The notes: generated from the letters alone by a model not told the origin. A DNA stretch of 64,000 bases from Delphinapterus leucas (GCF_002288925.2 NW_022098036.1:38377444-38441443), one strand, 5' to 3'. Positions 11,301 to 21,632 are shown, counted from the first letter of the stretch. Numbers and translations: made by a program.

Positions 11301-14300
11301 CAAACAACCCAATCAAAAAATGGGCAGAAGACCTAAATAGACAATTCTCCAAAGAAGACATACAAATGGCCACAGGCACATGAAAAGCTGTGCAACATCA
11401 CTAATTATTAGAGAAATGCAAATCAAAACTACAACGAGTTATCACCTCACACCCGTTACAAAGGGCATCATCAGAAAATCTACAAACAACAAATGCTGGA
11501 GAGGGTGTGGAGAAAAGGGAACCCTCTTGCACTGTTGGTGGGAATGTAAACTGATACAGCCCCTATGGAGGACAGCCTTAAAAAACTAAAAGCAGAATTA
11601 CCATATGACCCAGCAATCCCACTACTGGGCATATACCCAGAGAAAACCATAATTCAAAAAGAGTCATGTACCCCAATGTTCATTGCAGCACTATTTACAA
11701 CACCCAGGTCATGGAAGCAACCTAAATGCCCATCGACAGACGAATGGATAAAGCAGATGTGGTACATATATACAATGGAATATTACTCAGCCATAAAAAG
11801 GAACGAAATTGGGTCATTTGTAGAGACATGGATGGACCTAGAGAGTGTCACAGGGAGTGAAGCAAGACAGAAAGGGAAAAACAAATACCGTATATTAATG
11901 CATATATATGGAATCTAGAAAAATGGCACCGATGAACCGGTTTGCAAGGCAGAAATAGAGACACAGATGTAGAGAACCAATGTATGGACACCAAGGGGGG
12001 AGAGCGGGGTGGGGAGGGGGGTGGTCGTGGTGGTGGGATGAATTGGAAGATTGGGATTGACATATATACACTAATATGTATAAAACAGAGAACTAATAAG
12101 AACCTGCTATATAAAAAACAAATAAATAAAATTAAATTCAAAAATAAAATAAAATTTTTCCCAATACTGGGGAAAAAAAAGAGGATGTGGTATATATATA
12201 CAATGGAATATTAGTCAGTCATAAAAAAGAATGAAATATTGCTATTTGCAGCAAGATGGATGGATCTAGAGAATATCACACTAAGTTAAGTAAGTCAGAG
12301 AGAGAAAGACAAATATTATATCACTTATATGTGGAATCTAAAAAATAATAGAAATGAATCTATATAAAAAATAGAAACAGACTCACAGACATAGGAAACA
12401 AACTTATGGTTACCAAATGGGAAAGGGAAGGGGGTGAGGGATAAATCAGGAGTACAGATTAACAAACTACTGTATGTAAAATAGATACACAACAAGCATT
12501 TACTATATAACGTATGGAAATACATTCAATATCTTGTAATAACCTATAATGGAAAACAATCTGAAAAAATTCTATATGTATAACTGAATCACTTTGCTGT
12601 ACACCTGAAACGAACACAATATTGTACATCAACTATACTTCAGTTTAAAAAAAAAAGATTCACATTAATAAGCCATGCTAAGTAAAAGTAAAATATTCAG
12701 GCATTACAACTAAAATGTGCTACTGTTCAGTATTAACAAGAAATTCCCTCCAATCACCACCAATAAGGGCCGAGAGAAAGAAAATAATCCCCATTAACTT
12801 AAAGTCTCTTACCTTCCATACTGGTTCTCCAGTGCTGTTTTTAATATGAGGCACATTAAAATTCAACATACGTTTCAAAGCCACTGGAAATGAAAACAGT
12901 CTTATTAAATATTATCAATGTTTTTAGGATTTCACTTTTCCACCACACTTATTACCTCAAAACAAAATGCACAAATCACTCTAGTAAAACTGATTAATCA
13001 ATATTAATGCATATGTAGAAGTAGGGTCAGACTTTGTAAGACGGTTTCATCAACAACTAAAGGGATATTGTCTGGGAGATTTTCTAATTTAAGCATCTTT
13101 GCCCAGATTAAAATGTGAAAAATGTTCAGGAAGAAGCCTTTTCCATGTCTCCTGATGATACCACACTACGTTTTATATAGATGGAAAAAGAAATTGTCAA
13201 TCACGACCTTGCAGTGGCCTCAATAGATAACTGGTGCTGTTGTCTATCTACTGTGTGGCTGAAAGCATAGATTAAGATAAGTTTTTCTAAAAACAAAAAT
13301 CCTCTATGATATATTTAATTGGCTCATATTTAAATGGTTTAAAACCTAAATACAGCAGATCTATTTTTTAGTTATCCTGGAGTGCATTCTACGGCCAATT
13401 ATCCTGTCAGATTCACTAGTGAGACTTTCCTATAGATGTGGTACGTAACTGATAACTCCTGCTTAAAAAATATACAATTCTATAATCATAGCAGTTACGC
13501 TCTATGTCTTATAGTATTTTGTGGTTTTTACTGCTCATCTGTTCATGTGTTACAGAAGACTCAGAAATATTTTCTAAGGGAAATAAAAATCTTGATACAC
13601 TTTTATGTGAAGTTGAGATGGCCAAATATTCAAGGGAGGGTAGTAGTTATCTGATTAAATGTTTAAATGATTGGTAATCCAAAAATCTACTTGGTTGATT
13701 TTTTTTTTTTTTGCGTTATGCGGGCCTCTCACTGCTGTGGTCTCTCCCGTTGCGGAGCACAGGCTCCGGACGCGCAGGCTCAGTGGCCATGGCTCACGGG
13801 CCCAGCCGCTCCGCGGCATGTGTGATCCTCCCGGACCGGGGCACGAACCCGTGTCCCCTGCATTGGCAGGCGGACTAGCAACCACTGCGCCACCAGGGAA
13901 GCCCCCTTGGTTGATTTTTAAAAAGCATTTGGATTAGGTTTTATTAAGTAATACAGAATAATCTACAAGATAAACACCTACCAGAGAAGATTATAATACT
14001 CAAATCACCTGCGTATCAATTTACAGCATATTCACTCACTAGAAAAACTTCTATTAAATGCTTATTTCTTGAAGCAGATTAAAATAATAAGAGATTGCAC
14101 ATCAGTAATATATTTATATATGCATAGAGATACGGAGGTGATTTGTTGGTAAAATGTTAGTACCTAATGTCCAGCCAATTATATACATCGCCCAGGGCTT
14201 CCCTGGTGGCGCAGTGGTTGAGAGTCCGCCTGCCGATGCAGGGGATACGGATTTGTGCCTGGGTCCGGGAAGATCCCACATTCCGCGGAGCGGCTGGGCC

Positions 14301-16324
14301 CGTGAGCCATGGCCGCTGAGCCTGCGCATCCAGAGCCTGTGCTCCGCAACGGGAGAGGCCACAACAGTGAGAGGCCTGCGTACCGCAAAAAAAAAAAAAA
14401 AAAAAATATATATATACACATCGCCCATAATTTAGACCTACTTCAGAAGCTCACAGATGTTACAATAGTTCACAGAGGACACCTAGGAAGAATCACAGCC
14501 TGTGGTGCATATGAGTTCCAGGTACATGGTGCTCTCCAGAGCTTCGCTAACTGAAAGAACCCCATATCAGCAGATATTCCCACGTTTGCCTTCTCAGCTC
14601 CATCTTGGTGAATTTCCCCATTTCTGAGCCTTGGCTAACTTGTTAACAGGGATTCTGACACAATGGATTTGTTAATAAAGTACATGGCCTAAGACTCAAT
14701 TGTGATTTATTTCCCAAAACATTCTCAATAGGCATCAGGGAAATGTTTACTTGTCCTACTATAGCACATAGTTTACCTTTCTCTCAAAGACAGAACTCAA
14801 CTGGAGTACTAATTTGATAAACCTGGCATAACCTATGGAGTAATGATGTGAAATCTTGCTACAATGCAGTTTATTTCTGCAGAAATCCATATTATACTAC
14901 TAGACTTTAACATTCTACAAAGTTTCTGCATATAAAAATTACCATCCAAATTTCATTTTTCAGAAAGCTCCTTTGTATTGGTACAGAGTCTCCCTTAACA
15001 TGTTATTTTTTATTTTAATATGTAGTATGACCTAATTCATTGAGGTTCATTAAGCTGTCAGAACCATACTGCAAAGACAAGTGGGGCTTCTATTTGCTTA
15101 CACAGATAAAATGAATGGCAGTTATTTCCCAAATTTTATTTGGACTTTCATATTTTTAAGTTACACCTGACTTCATCTGATAGCTTACACTACATTATCT
15201 ATTGGGGAAATGCAGAACACAACTCATTATGCACTGTGTCGTTAGTAGATTGAAGTCTATCATTAATTTTTCTTTGAATTGCAAAGGAAAGAATCAAGTA
15301 CAGCCAAAATCCTTTCTGTAGTTCATATTAATTATAACCAGTTATATTCCTATTCCGATTTATATGCAAAAGAACATAATTAAAAGAGACAGAACTTCCA
15401 AATATGCAAATTCTTAATGGCTTATCTCTATTAGCTTCTCAGAATTAACAGTATGCCAACTTTCAAGACAATTAGCTAACAGGTATAAACCAATTGCCAT
15501 CAGAAGTTTCCAAAAAATAAGGCAAAACTAAAATTATCTAAGGTGGAAAAAATATCAAAGCTCAAGGGAAAGAATATGTATTTTTTAAAACCATACTTCA
15601 CGGTATAAATGGAAGCTATATAACCATACTCTGTTAAACATGAAACTAATAAGGCGTAGTTTAAAAACACTAATCTGCCAAATAATTAAAATGGGAAAGG
15701 TATAATTCATTCGTTTTGCCATTCTTATATCCCATTCCCGCATGCTGAAGACGGAAATCTTTATCACAAGGCGTTTCTCTTCAGGTACCCCCAAAGACTG
15801 GTCCACAGGAGAGAAATGGCAGAATGTAATCTGCTCTGAAAAGAGCATCTAAATTTGTAACTGTGGTGTAAGTGCCGGAAAATGAAACTCTCAACATTAA
15901 AATGGGAGAGAACTTAACCACGCGCAGAAACAAACCCGAAGACCTCGTAAGTGGCAAGGGCTGGAAATGCCAGGTGCCAGATCTAGTCGCCATGGCCTTT
16001 TGAGGCCCAGTAGGAAAGAGACAAGAGCAGGACCGCAGCAACCCGCTCACCCCTGAAGCCCCTTCTCCGGCACATCTGAGAGTCGAGTTCTCAAGCTAAT
16101 GGCATCTCTTCCCTAAAAACTCAAAAGGGGAAGGGCTCTCGATGGTCTGAGAACGGGATTAAGCTATTGGAGGTCCGTCTCCGAACTGCACGCACCGCGA
16201 CCGAGTGAGGGCGACAAGAAGAGGAATATGTCCTCACGGCAAGCACAAAACCGCAGGGAAGAGAAGGGAATAAGCCGGTACCTGTTTGTCTCTCTCGAAT
16301 ACTGGCTGCTGCGGCCGCCGCCAT
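577..16324 (-). CDS. SCFD1: SCFD1 (Sly1), 5' part of the gene: coding exons 1-4, residues 1-98
   Basis: SCFD1/Sly1 is a cytosolic Sec1/Munc18 protein that binds Golgi and ER syntaxins (syntaxin 5, syntaxin 18) and promotes SNARE assembly in ER-Golgi transport. Four minus-strand exons at 16282-16324, 12813-12883, 3559-3647 and 577-667 join in frame (43+71+89+91 nt = 294 nt, 98 codons). Every intron has GT-AG ends. The product starts [14 protein letters not shown], continues through [20 protein letters not shown] and [19 protein letters not shown], and ends EENIDRMCQ; this matches the mammalian Sly1 N-terminal lobe as I know it. The full protein is about 640 residues, so roughly 85% of the coding sequence lies left of position 1. 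The gene lies directly downstream of G2E3 on the same strand. No lesion is visible in the coding part seen here. Confidence 0.96.
668..3154. other. SCFD1 intron 3, largely unique sequence
   Basis: AT-rich intron DNA between exons 4 and 3 with no recognised gene or clear repeat. The 70-codon plus-strand ORF at 1566-1778 has no family features. A short MIR-like phrase around 2885-2935 is too weak to call. Confidence 0.5.
3166..3510 (+). mobile_element. Long CHR-type tRNA-derived SINE
   Basis: Begins GGGACTTCCCTGGTGGCG, has the Pol III B-box GGGTTCGAGCC near 3221, then tandem CACAACTACTGAGCC-type modules, and ends CCAATGCAGCCAAAAATAAA with an A-rich tail. An 11-bp target-site duplication AATGTATTTGA flanks it (3155-3165 and 3511-3521). 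Length and body match the long CHR-2 form of cetaceans and relatives. It lies antisense to SCFD1 in intron 2. Confidence 0.92.
3559..3647 (-). CDS. SCFD1: SCFD1 coding exon 3
   Basis: 89-nt exon with acceptor CTGCTAG before 3647 and donor GTGAGTTT after 3559. It encodes [16 protein letters not shown] through GITLH and ends two bases into a leucine codon. This is the conserved start of the SM-protein N-terminal domain. Confidence 0.95.
3945..4056. repeat. Perfect 56-bp tandem duplication
   Basis: Unit 3945-4000 (begins AGGTTATAATAAAGGACTTG, ends CCCCTATCCC) is repeated without a single mismatch at 4001-4056. It lies in SCFD1 intron 2, about 300 bp from exon 3. Identity of both copies implies a recent event or an assembly artefact. 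Confidence 0.97.
4057..5290. other. SCFD1 intron 2, unique stretch
   Basis: About 1.2 kb of AT-rich intron DNA between the tandem duplication and the old L1. No gene, SINE or clear repeat is recognised. Confidence 0.5.
7345..7763. mobile_element. Chimeric SINE/L1-3'-end insertion inside L1 ORF1
   Basis: Between perfect 13-bp duplications AAAAGCTCTACAG (7345-7357 and 7751-7763) lie two joined pieces: a truncated CHR SINE in minus orientation (7358-7475) and the last ~265 bp of an L1 in plus orientation with poly(A) (about 7476-7750). GGGAAGC of the SINE end runs into AAGCTGTGAC of the L1, sharing AAGC. A single pair of duplications around two templates points to one integration event with a template switch. 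Confidence 0.85.
8155..8383 (+). mobile_element. Young short CHR SINE in L1 ORF2
   Basis: Starts GGGGCTTCCCTAGTGGGG, contains GCCGCGGAGCGGCTGGGCCC and GAGAGGCCCGCGTACCG, and ends in 37 uninterrupted A residues (8347-8383). The L1 reading is interrupted after AGAGAATGT and resumes at GTCAAGAGACAAGG. The short (~205 bp) body is the cetacean deletion-type form. The long clean A tail implies a young insertion. Confidence 0.93.
9714..10673 (+). pseudogene. L1 ORF2 reverse-transcriptase remnant
   Basis: 319-codon open stretch of the L1 ORF2 polyprotein: [31 protein letters not shown] and [13 protein letters not shown] cover the fingers and palm with the FADD catalytic pair. Upstream and downstream frames are broken (for example a stop at 9421-9424 and TGA at 10671), so this is a fragment of a dead retrotransposon, not a host gene. 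Confidence 0.92.
12156..12180 (+). repeat. Possible short 3' transduction at the L1 end
   Basis: After the A-rich L1 terminus (to about 12155) come 17-18 bases of unrelated sequence (TTTTTCCCAATACTGGGG) and a second run of eight A residues that abuts the target-site duplication. Two A runs separated by non-L1 sequence are the usual mark of read-through past the first poly(A) signal. The piece is very short. Confidence 0.45.
12813..12883 (-). CDS. SCFD1: SCFD1 coding exon 2
   Basis: 71-nt exon with acceptor TTTCCAG before 12883 and donor GTAAGAG after 12813. It completes the valine codon and encodes residues 15-38 ([12 protein letters not shown]...EPVWK), ending in phase 0. The reading and length match the Sly1 N-terminus. 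Confidence 0.95.
13704..13905 (-). mobile_element. Young short CHR SINE
   Basis: Poly(T) then TGCGTTATGCGGGCCTCTC and on to GCGCCACCAGGGAAGCCC, a reverse-strand short CHR copy. Flanked by a 14-bp target-site duplication CTTGGTTGATTTTT (13690-13703 and 13906-13919). Same orientation as SCFD1. Confidence 0.94.
14195..14406 (+). mobile_element. Young short CHR SINE
   Basis: GGGCTTCCCTGGTGGCGCAG start, CCGATGCAGGGGATACGG, and poly(A) 14387-14406 followed by a TA run. Target-site duplication ACATCGCCCA at 14185-14194 and 14418-14427. Its opposite orientation to the SINE at 13704-13905 lets the two pair in the SCFD1 pre-mRNA. Confidence 0.94.
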
Positions 16325-16460
16325 CTTGGCTCCCACCATACACTGCCCGGCTGGAGAGCGGAGCCCGATCATGACGTGGCCGCCCCGACCGCCCCGGAAG
16401 CAAAGATCGGAGGGGCGGGACCATAGAAAGCCGAACCCCGCCTCTTCCAGGGTGACCCTC
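16110..16460. other. CpG island around SCFD1 exon 1
   Basis: CpG dinucleotides are frequent from about 16110 to 16460, across the promoter, exon 1 and the first ~170 bases of intron 1. They are rare in the surrounding AT-rich DNA except inside young SINEs. No second gene or plus-strand exon starts from the island, so I treat it as the SCFD1 promoter island only. Confidence 0.8.
16282..16324 (-). CDS. SCFD1: SCFD1 coding exon 1
   Basis: The ATG occupies 16322-16324 on the minus strand, and the donor GTACCG follows base 16282. It encodes M-A6-SIRERQT plus the first base of a valine codon (phase 1). The start has a strong context, with A at -3 and G at +4. Two further ATGs lie upstream in the same frame (16370-16372 and 16337-16339) with no stop between, so the start choice rests on match to the known family N-terminus and on context. 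Confidence 0.93.
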
Positions 16461-16470
16461 CCATTCTCTC
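16325..16470 (-). promoter_or_regulatory. SCFD1: SCFD1 CpG-island core promoter and 5' UTR
   Basis: GC- and CpG-rich, TATA-less stretch directly upstream of the SCFD1 ATG. Visible motifs are an ETS site CCGGAAG (16394-16400), three GC boxes (16380-16386, 16389-16395, 16412-16419), and a CRE/ATF half site TGACGT (16372-16377). A YY1-type AAGATGGCGGC element overlaps the start codon (16318-16328). This is the standard layout of a housekeeping promoter with start sites a few tens of bases upstream of the ATG. The exact transcription start cannot be read from sequence. Confidence 0.8.
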
Positions 16471-16499
16471 AGCTCTCTCCACAAAACTTAAGAGACCCA

Positions 16500-18520
16500 A
16501 CGTGGGAATAATACCCGAACACCTGGCAGTGTTTACTTTCCAGCGGCGTAATAGTAGGAATTTTTATCCTGTCTAATCAAGCCACAGCTTCTCAAAGGGT
16601 AGCTGCTTTAAAGTGAGCTCTTTAGGGCAGGAGCGTGTTGTAGTGCTAAGAACCTAAATACTGAACTGTTAGTTTGGTCGTCTACAGATCTCTTGTGGTG
16701 ATAATAATCTAGGAGCTTAAGGATCACAGGACTAAAGTAAATGAAGCTCCTGGAACAAAATTGGCACTTCAATGCTAGCTCCCTTTTCTGTTTCCCCAGT
16801 GCAGCAGGAGGGGTCTCCGTTTGCTCCTTTTCTGGGAAACAGGCAGCTTCGGAGCATTGCTCTAATCAGGCAGGTTTCTTAATCTCATCTGTTAGGCAAA
16901 ATGGTCTAGCTGCATGGGGTTGTTTTGCCTACATGGACACAGAAGCCAGGAAGGCGCAAAATGGCAGTTCGTATTTTCCTCCTTTTAGTAACTGCAAAAT
17001 CACAAAACATTACTTTGGCAGGGGGTGTAAGTGGATAGTGCAGGTGTCTTAATGTACACTTAAAGCCATATGACAAAATGTATCCAATATTAATGATTTC
17101 TAATTTAATCCATAGATTTTTTTTTACTGGATGTCAAAAATGGACACAACTCATTTCCCGTATGGTCAACAGAGTTCACTTAGGATATTGCGTTAGTTAT
17201 TGAATATGTTCATTCTGAAGCTTCACCAAATTCTGAAATGAAATTAGAGACCCTGTGCCTCAAAAACTGGTTTGAAAACTTAACTTTTCGAATTTATGAG
17301 AAATTAAGTTACCCCAACGATTACATAAAGAGTAAATTTTTTAAACAAAACACAAAAGTTTATTTTTATGAAACCTGACAGGTTATCTCATTCTTAATGC
17401 CATTAGGGAACACCCTAGAACTGGACCTACATTCTTTTTTTTTCCTTGTGTAAATTTTTTTCACCTTTTTTGAGGGTATAATTGATAAATTTGGCAACAT
17501 ATCTGAAACGTACATTGTGATGATATGATATATATGTATACATTGTGAAAGAATTCCCCCCACTTAGTTATTTACCACATCTATCATCTCACATATATAT
17601 ATATATTTTTTTATTTTTTGGTGAAAACTTTTGAGTTCTACTCTCTTAGCATATTTCAATTATACAGTACAGTTAACTACAGTCACGTTATATATTAGAT
17701 CCTCAGACCATACTCATCTTATAGCTGACTTTTTACTGCTTCCTATATGTGGAATAAAAAAAAGAAAACTGGAATCACCAATGAACTAGGTGTGTTGAAA
17801 TTAAACAGAAATGACAGTTCCTGCCCTATGGGAAAGTTCTACTTAATTTTTTGTCTTCATGGAATATAAAATAAACAGGCTTTCCCACTGTCAACATCTG
17901 AGAGCCCAATCTTGTTCATTTGTTTACTTCTACTTTCAAATGCAAATCTACCTAACCATTTCAGAGCTCCAGCATAGACCTCCCAAAATATATGACTCAT
18001 ATGACATAGAACACTAAGGCATGTTTAACATTTGTGTACAGTATATACATTTGAAATGATAAAAACTGTCCTGACCAAGGAGTGCACACAGTGTGGGCAA
18101 ACAAATGTATAGGAAATATATGTCCCACAGAACAGTGGCAGTAAACAAACAGTCCCTGTAATGCTAAGACTGAGTAAGGTATTTGTAATGTGTCTTTAGA
18201 ATAAGGAAAGAATTAAACTATGGCTGTTAGAGTGTTAGTTAACCTAACTTTTTTAGCGGTTTAACTGACTCTACCTATCCAGATGTTGGGCTAAAATAAT
18301 ATAATTATTCTGGCAAACTATTATTTTACATTAGGGGATAGATAGTTTTAACAGAGAATACCTCAGAACAGCTCATTCAAGAGAGGTTCCTACCTGTCAG
18401 CCGATAATTGCTTGCAGGATCTCTCAAATGGGGAAAGGATCTATTATCTACACAGTATTGTCATAATCTTAACCTTGTTAAATCCTAACAAGTTACTTGA
18501 TTTAGTTTATATAAGCACTT
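16500..18520. other. Intergenic spacer between G2E3 and SCFD1
   Basis: About 2 kb of AT-rich DNA upstream of the SCFD1 promoter. An old L1 3'-end fragment lies at 17440-17745; nothing else is recognised. A 103-codon plus-strand ORF at 16741-17052 has no coding signature. Confidence 0.6.
17440..17745 (-). mobile_element. Old L1 (L1MA/L1M-like) 3'-end fragment
   Basis: Reads antisense on the plus strand, in the order of the mammalian L1 3' UTR: GAGGGTATAATTGATAAAT near 17473, then CTACTCTCTTAGCATATTTC near 17640 and TTAGATCCTCAGA near 17695. Diverged, with no clear target-site duplication, so it is an ancient insertion. A TA-rich run sits at 17593-17606. Confidence 0.7.
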
Positions 18521-18524
18521 CACA

Positions 18525-21500
18525 TTTAGTAGCAGAAACACATTTATTTAGAAAACTTCATTTTAAGTGTCATTTTTTTTGTTGTATCTGAAGTCTTTAA
18601 AAAAAGGGAAACTAGGCCGACATAAACTATCACCTAACATAATACCTGGCATACAGTAGATATTGGAATATGTTTGGCAATTTTAAAAGATAACAGTCAA
18701 AATGAGAACTTTAAAATAGGATTTCTTCAAAGCAATGCAAATTTTCCTAAACTATATGTAATACACATTCAAGTAATCCATCAATGTGTTTTTATGCTTT
18801 ACATTGCATCACGCAGAGCATAAAACTAGTTTAATAGCTTATTGTAAAATTAGCAACAAAGCTGTGATAAGCACTATATATAAGAATTACACACTTATAA
18901 ATAGAATCTTGTTCTAATCATTTTCTTATAATGACTGAATGTAAAAGGCAAAGTCACGGAGAAAACTTACCTATTATATTACACTCTCCTTTACTGCACA
19001 TTTAGCATTGAGTACAAAAGTTCCAAGAGCTTCCATATAATTAGGGGAAAAAATTATAAGAAGTTTGGAATAAAGCAGAAGCCAAAGTAAATTCTCAAGT
19101 TAGTAATCAAATGAAAGCTTTTTACTTCACCCAAATAATGACTAATTTATAATATGGAAATTAAATATTACAAAGTATAAAGTCATGAGCTAGTTTCTGA
19201 TATTTTAAAGAATCTTTACCTTAAATACTAAAATAGTAAAATGACTAAGTACAAGAATAGTAGAGAATTGTATAAATGCCTTCAGATGAAGTTCTCACCA
19301 AAAAATTTAAAATTATTAAAAAAAAATGAATATAAAACTAACCTAAGACCATTAACAGTAGATGCATACAAGGCGAATTTATGCTTTTTCTTGATAATGA
19401 GAGTAACAGAAAACAAACTTGAAATATATGGCATTTAGACGATTGAAATATTTAAGAAATACATATACACATTTATAAAGGTTTATAGCATAATTCCTTT
19501 TTAAAATCAATGTCAGTAGGAACTATGCATTGGCTATAACAATGAACAGAAAAAGAACAAACATAATACCAACCATTTGACATAGTAACAATGCAGAAAA
19601 TAACCTATGTCAGGTTTCTCTGACATATCTTGACTGTAAAGATTAATCTAAAATCATACTGATGGAACATCCTTAAAGCCAGAAAATATTTTGCAATATG
19701 AATATTTATACTTCACTTTAAAAAGTGAATATACTAAGTTATTTACATCACTTTATCCCTAAGGCCCTGTCTACACATAAAAGAATTGAAACACTGTTTT
19801 TAATTGTAGCTAACCCAAGCACACTGCCTCCCCACCAGCCCTCCCCACCCAAAAAGCATGTGAGCTTTAACAGCTTTAATTACCACTGTAATTAAATGAA
19901 TTCAAACTACAAATAACCAGAAAATAGCTTTAATTAGGTTTTCTGGTTTGTATTGGTTTAATGGCTTTTAAAATTTTATAAAAACTAGGTAGGTTAAGAA
20001 ATAAAATATCCAGTTTATCAACACATTTGGAATAAAAGCTGTATGGTGAGGTTAAACCTCTTTTTTGATAATTGCTCCTTTAATTACTTTTGAAAATTTA
20101 ACAGAATTCAACACAAGACAAAGAAATGCCTTGTTTAATGTTTTAAAACCTTCATGTTAAAGTTAAACGTTAATTTGCTGGGTCTGTTAGAAAATGTAAC
20201 AAAATTTTACTAGGATCATGTTTTAGTTTTCCTTTGGTATTAATAACAGATTTATTACCAGTATCAAACCAATCCTGTCATTTGTCTTTAAAAATATCAA
20301 TAATTTAAGGATGCTTCTTGGAAAGGATGAGAATATGGCTGATACCTGCTTTATGTAGCAAGAAAAATGTGCTTAAAACCAAGCATTTTACCTCTCATAT
20401 GATTTATTCTGGTGAAAAACCCATTTATATTTGATAACAGATTAGGAACATTAGACTTTTCCAGTTTCTTCTTTTGCAAGAGTACAAATATGGTGACACA
20501 ACTATGGGATTAGGTATCTTCAAATGTTTATTACATAATCTCTTGTTACTTCTAGGTATTCTTTGACTTTTAGTAGCATTAATAAAGTTTAAAAAAGGAA
20601 ATGGAAGAGTTTATAGAAGGATAACAGTTAATTCTGCATGGTTGAGATTAGAGTGGGTTTTTCATTCTATTTGTAATTCTTTCTTACACATTTCTACATT
20701 GTTTGTATAACAGGTACCTTTCAAAAGCAAAGAAGATAACTATATAATGCAATGGTGCCAGCTTACCTTTCATACAACCATCTTGATAATAAATAACTGT
20801 CACATAGCCAAACCTACCAAATGGCAATCCACAGAGATCATTCTATTCAGATAACCTAAAATGTGGATCAGACATAATGTGGTCTAATACCACACGTGGG
20901 ATACAGGAAAAAAAAAAAAATCCTATGATTAAAGCCAAAGGCTTTAAAGAAGACACTTACTTAGGGATTTTCAACTGTATTTTAATCCACCTCAGAAGTG
21001 TTTTAAGACTATGGAATGTCCATAGATTCTAGAATATTTGTGCAATTCTGCTTTTTAATATAATACTTCCCTTTAGGCATAATCTAATTGCAGTGTGGAT
21101 CTATTTTAACATAACTTAATAATCTAAAAACATTTTTAACTAATTTAGTGCCATCCTAGAAAAGGATACATATAACACATACCCCAAAATATGACTTTGA
21201 TTTATATAAGAAGATTTATCATTTAGCTTTCCTATTTAATGCTTTAAAATAAAATAAGTAATAATTTGAAAATTGCATAAAACTAGAAAAATCACTGTGG
21301 CATCCTATAGCTAATCCCAATTTACAAAAACAGTGAGTACAAGTTTTCTTATTATATATAGCATGCTACTATAGTTGAAGAAAGTCTGTACAGCCATTCT
21401 AAAAGTATTTATATTGAGGTTTATGAAGCATGTATATTAAGAAAATAGAAAAGTATCAACTTTGGTACACCTTAACAAAAAAACTTTTTAGCTTAAGTGG

Positions 21501-21632
21501 CCAAAATATTCCTTTATGTTCATATCATATATTTTATTGGGCCAAGTTTGCTCAAAAGTGATGATGGACAGATTTCTGAAACAAAAAGTATCAACAGCAG
21601 CTTTTAAAGAAGCATCTCTTTGTTCAAAACAG
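18525..21632 (-). other. G2E3: G2E3 3' UTR (probable extent)
   Basis: AT-rich sequence downstream of the stop codon with no recognised repeat and no plausible coding ORF. The distal limit is my inference from the AATAAA hexamer at 18543-18548 (minus strand), which gives a UTR of about 3.1 kb. Nearer AATAAA hexamers at 20527-20532, 20403-20408 and 20251-20256 could give shorter forms. The stretch left of it to the SCFD1 promoter is then only about 2 kb. Confidence 0.45.
18543..18548 (-). terminator. G2E3: Candidate distal polyadenylation signal of G2E3
   Basis: Canonical AATAAA on the minus strand, 3.1 kb past the G2E3 stop codon and about 2.2 kb before the SCFD1 ATG. Chosen for position only; several other AATAAA hexamers occur between the genes, so this remains a candidate. 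Confidence 0.35.

Larger units (their letters stand above)
6461..12178 (+). mobile_element. Near-full-length L1 nested in the older L1
   Basis: Starts in the last part of the 5' UTR (6461), carries ORF1 (from about 6534, with stops), ORF2 (about 7906-11918), a 3' UTR with a G-rich run near 11995-12035, and an A-rich end. A 15-bp perfect target-site duplication, AAGAGGATGTGGTAT, flanks it (6446-6460 and 12179-12193). The reverse-transcriptase region 9714-10673 is the longest open part and keeps the FADD box (LFADDM). Stops and frameshifts, plus two nested insertions (7358-7763 and 8155-8383), make it immobile. It lacks the 5' promoter region. Antisense to SCFD1. Confidence 0.93.
5298..12651 (+). 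mobile_element. Older 5'-inverted L1, split by a later L1
   Basis: Segment 5298-5898 is L1 ORF2 3' sequence in antisense. At about 5899 the orientation flips: 5899-6460 reads L1 in sense, starting at GAGAAAATATTTGCAAAT, which is almost exactly where the inverted part ends in L1 coordinates. This is the twin-priming signature. The sense segment resumes after the intruding L1 at 12194 and runs through the 3' UTR to a poly(A) at about 12643-12651. GATTCATATT near 5300 and GATTCACATT at 12652-12661 may be an aged target-site duplication. Antisense to SCFD1. Confidence 0.9.
12884..16281. other. SCFD1 intron 1
   Basis: 3.4-kb intron with two short CHR SINEs in opposite orientation (13704-13905 minus, 14195-14406 plus) and otherwise unremarkable AT-rich DNA. 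No other exon-like sequence is recognised. Confidence 0.7.

Noticed and set aside
11109..11918. ORFs resembling endonuclease or reverse-transcriptase proteins along 7027-11918 and 41698-44541
   Set aside because: Pieces of L1 ORF1/ORF2 with stops and frameshifts between them; no intact host gene.
16741..17052. 103-codon plus-strand ORF just upstream of the SCFD1 island, as a possible divergent gene
   Set aside because: No recognised protein, no promoter of its own beyond the island, and AT-rich codon use; a chance ORF.
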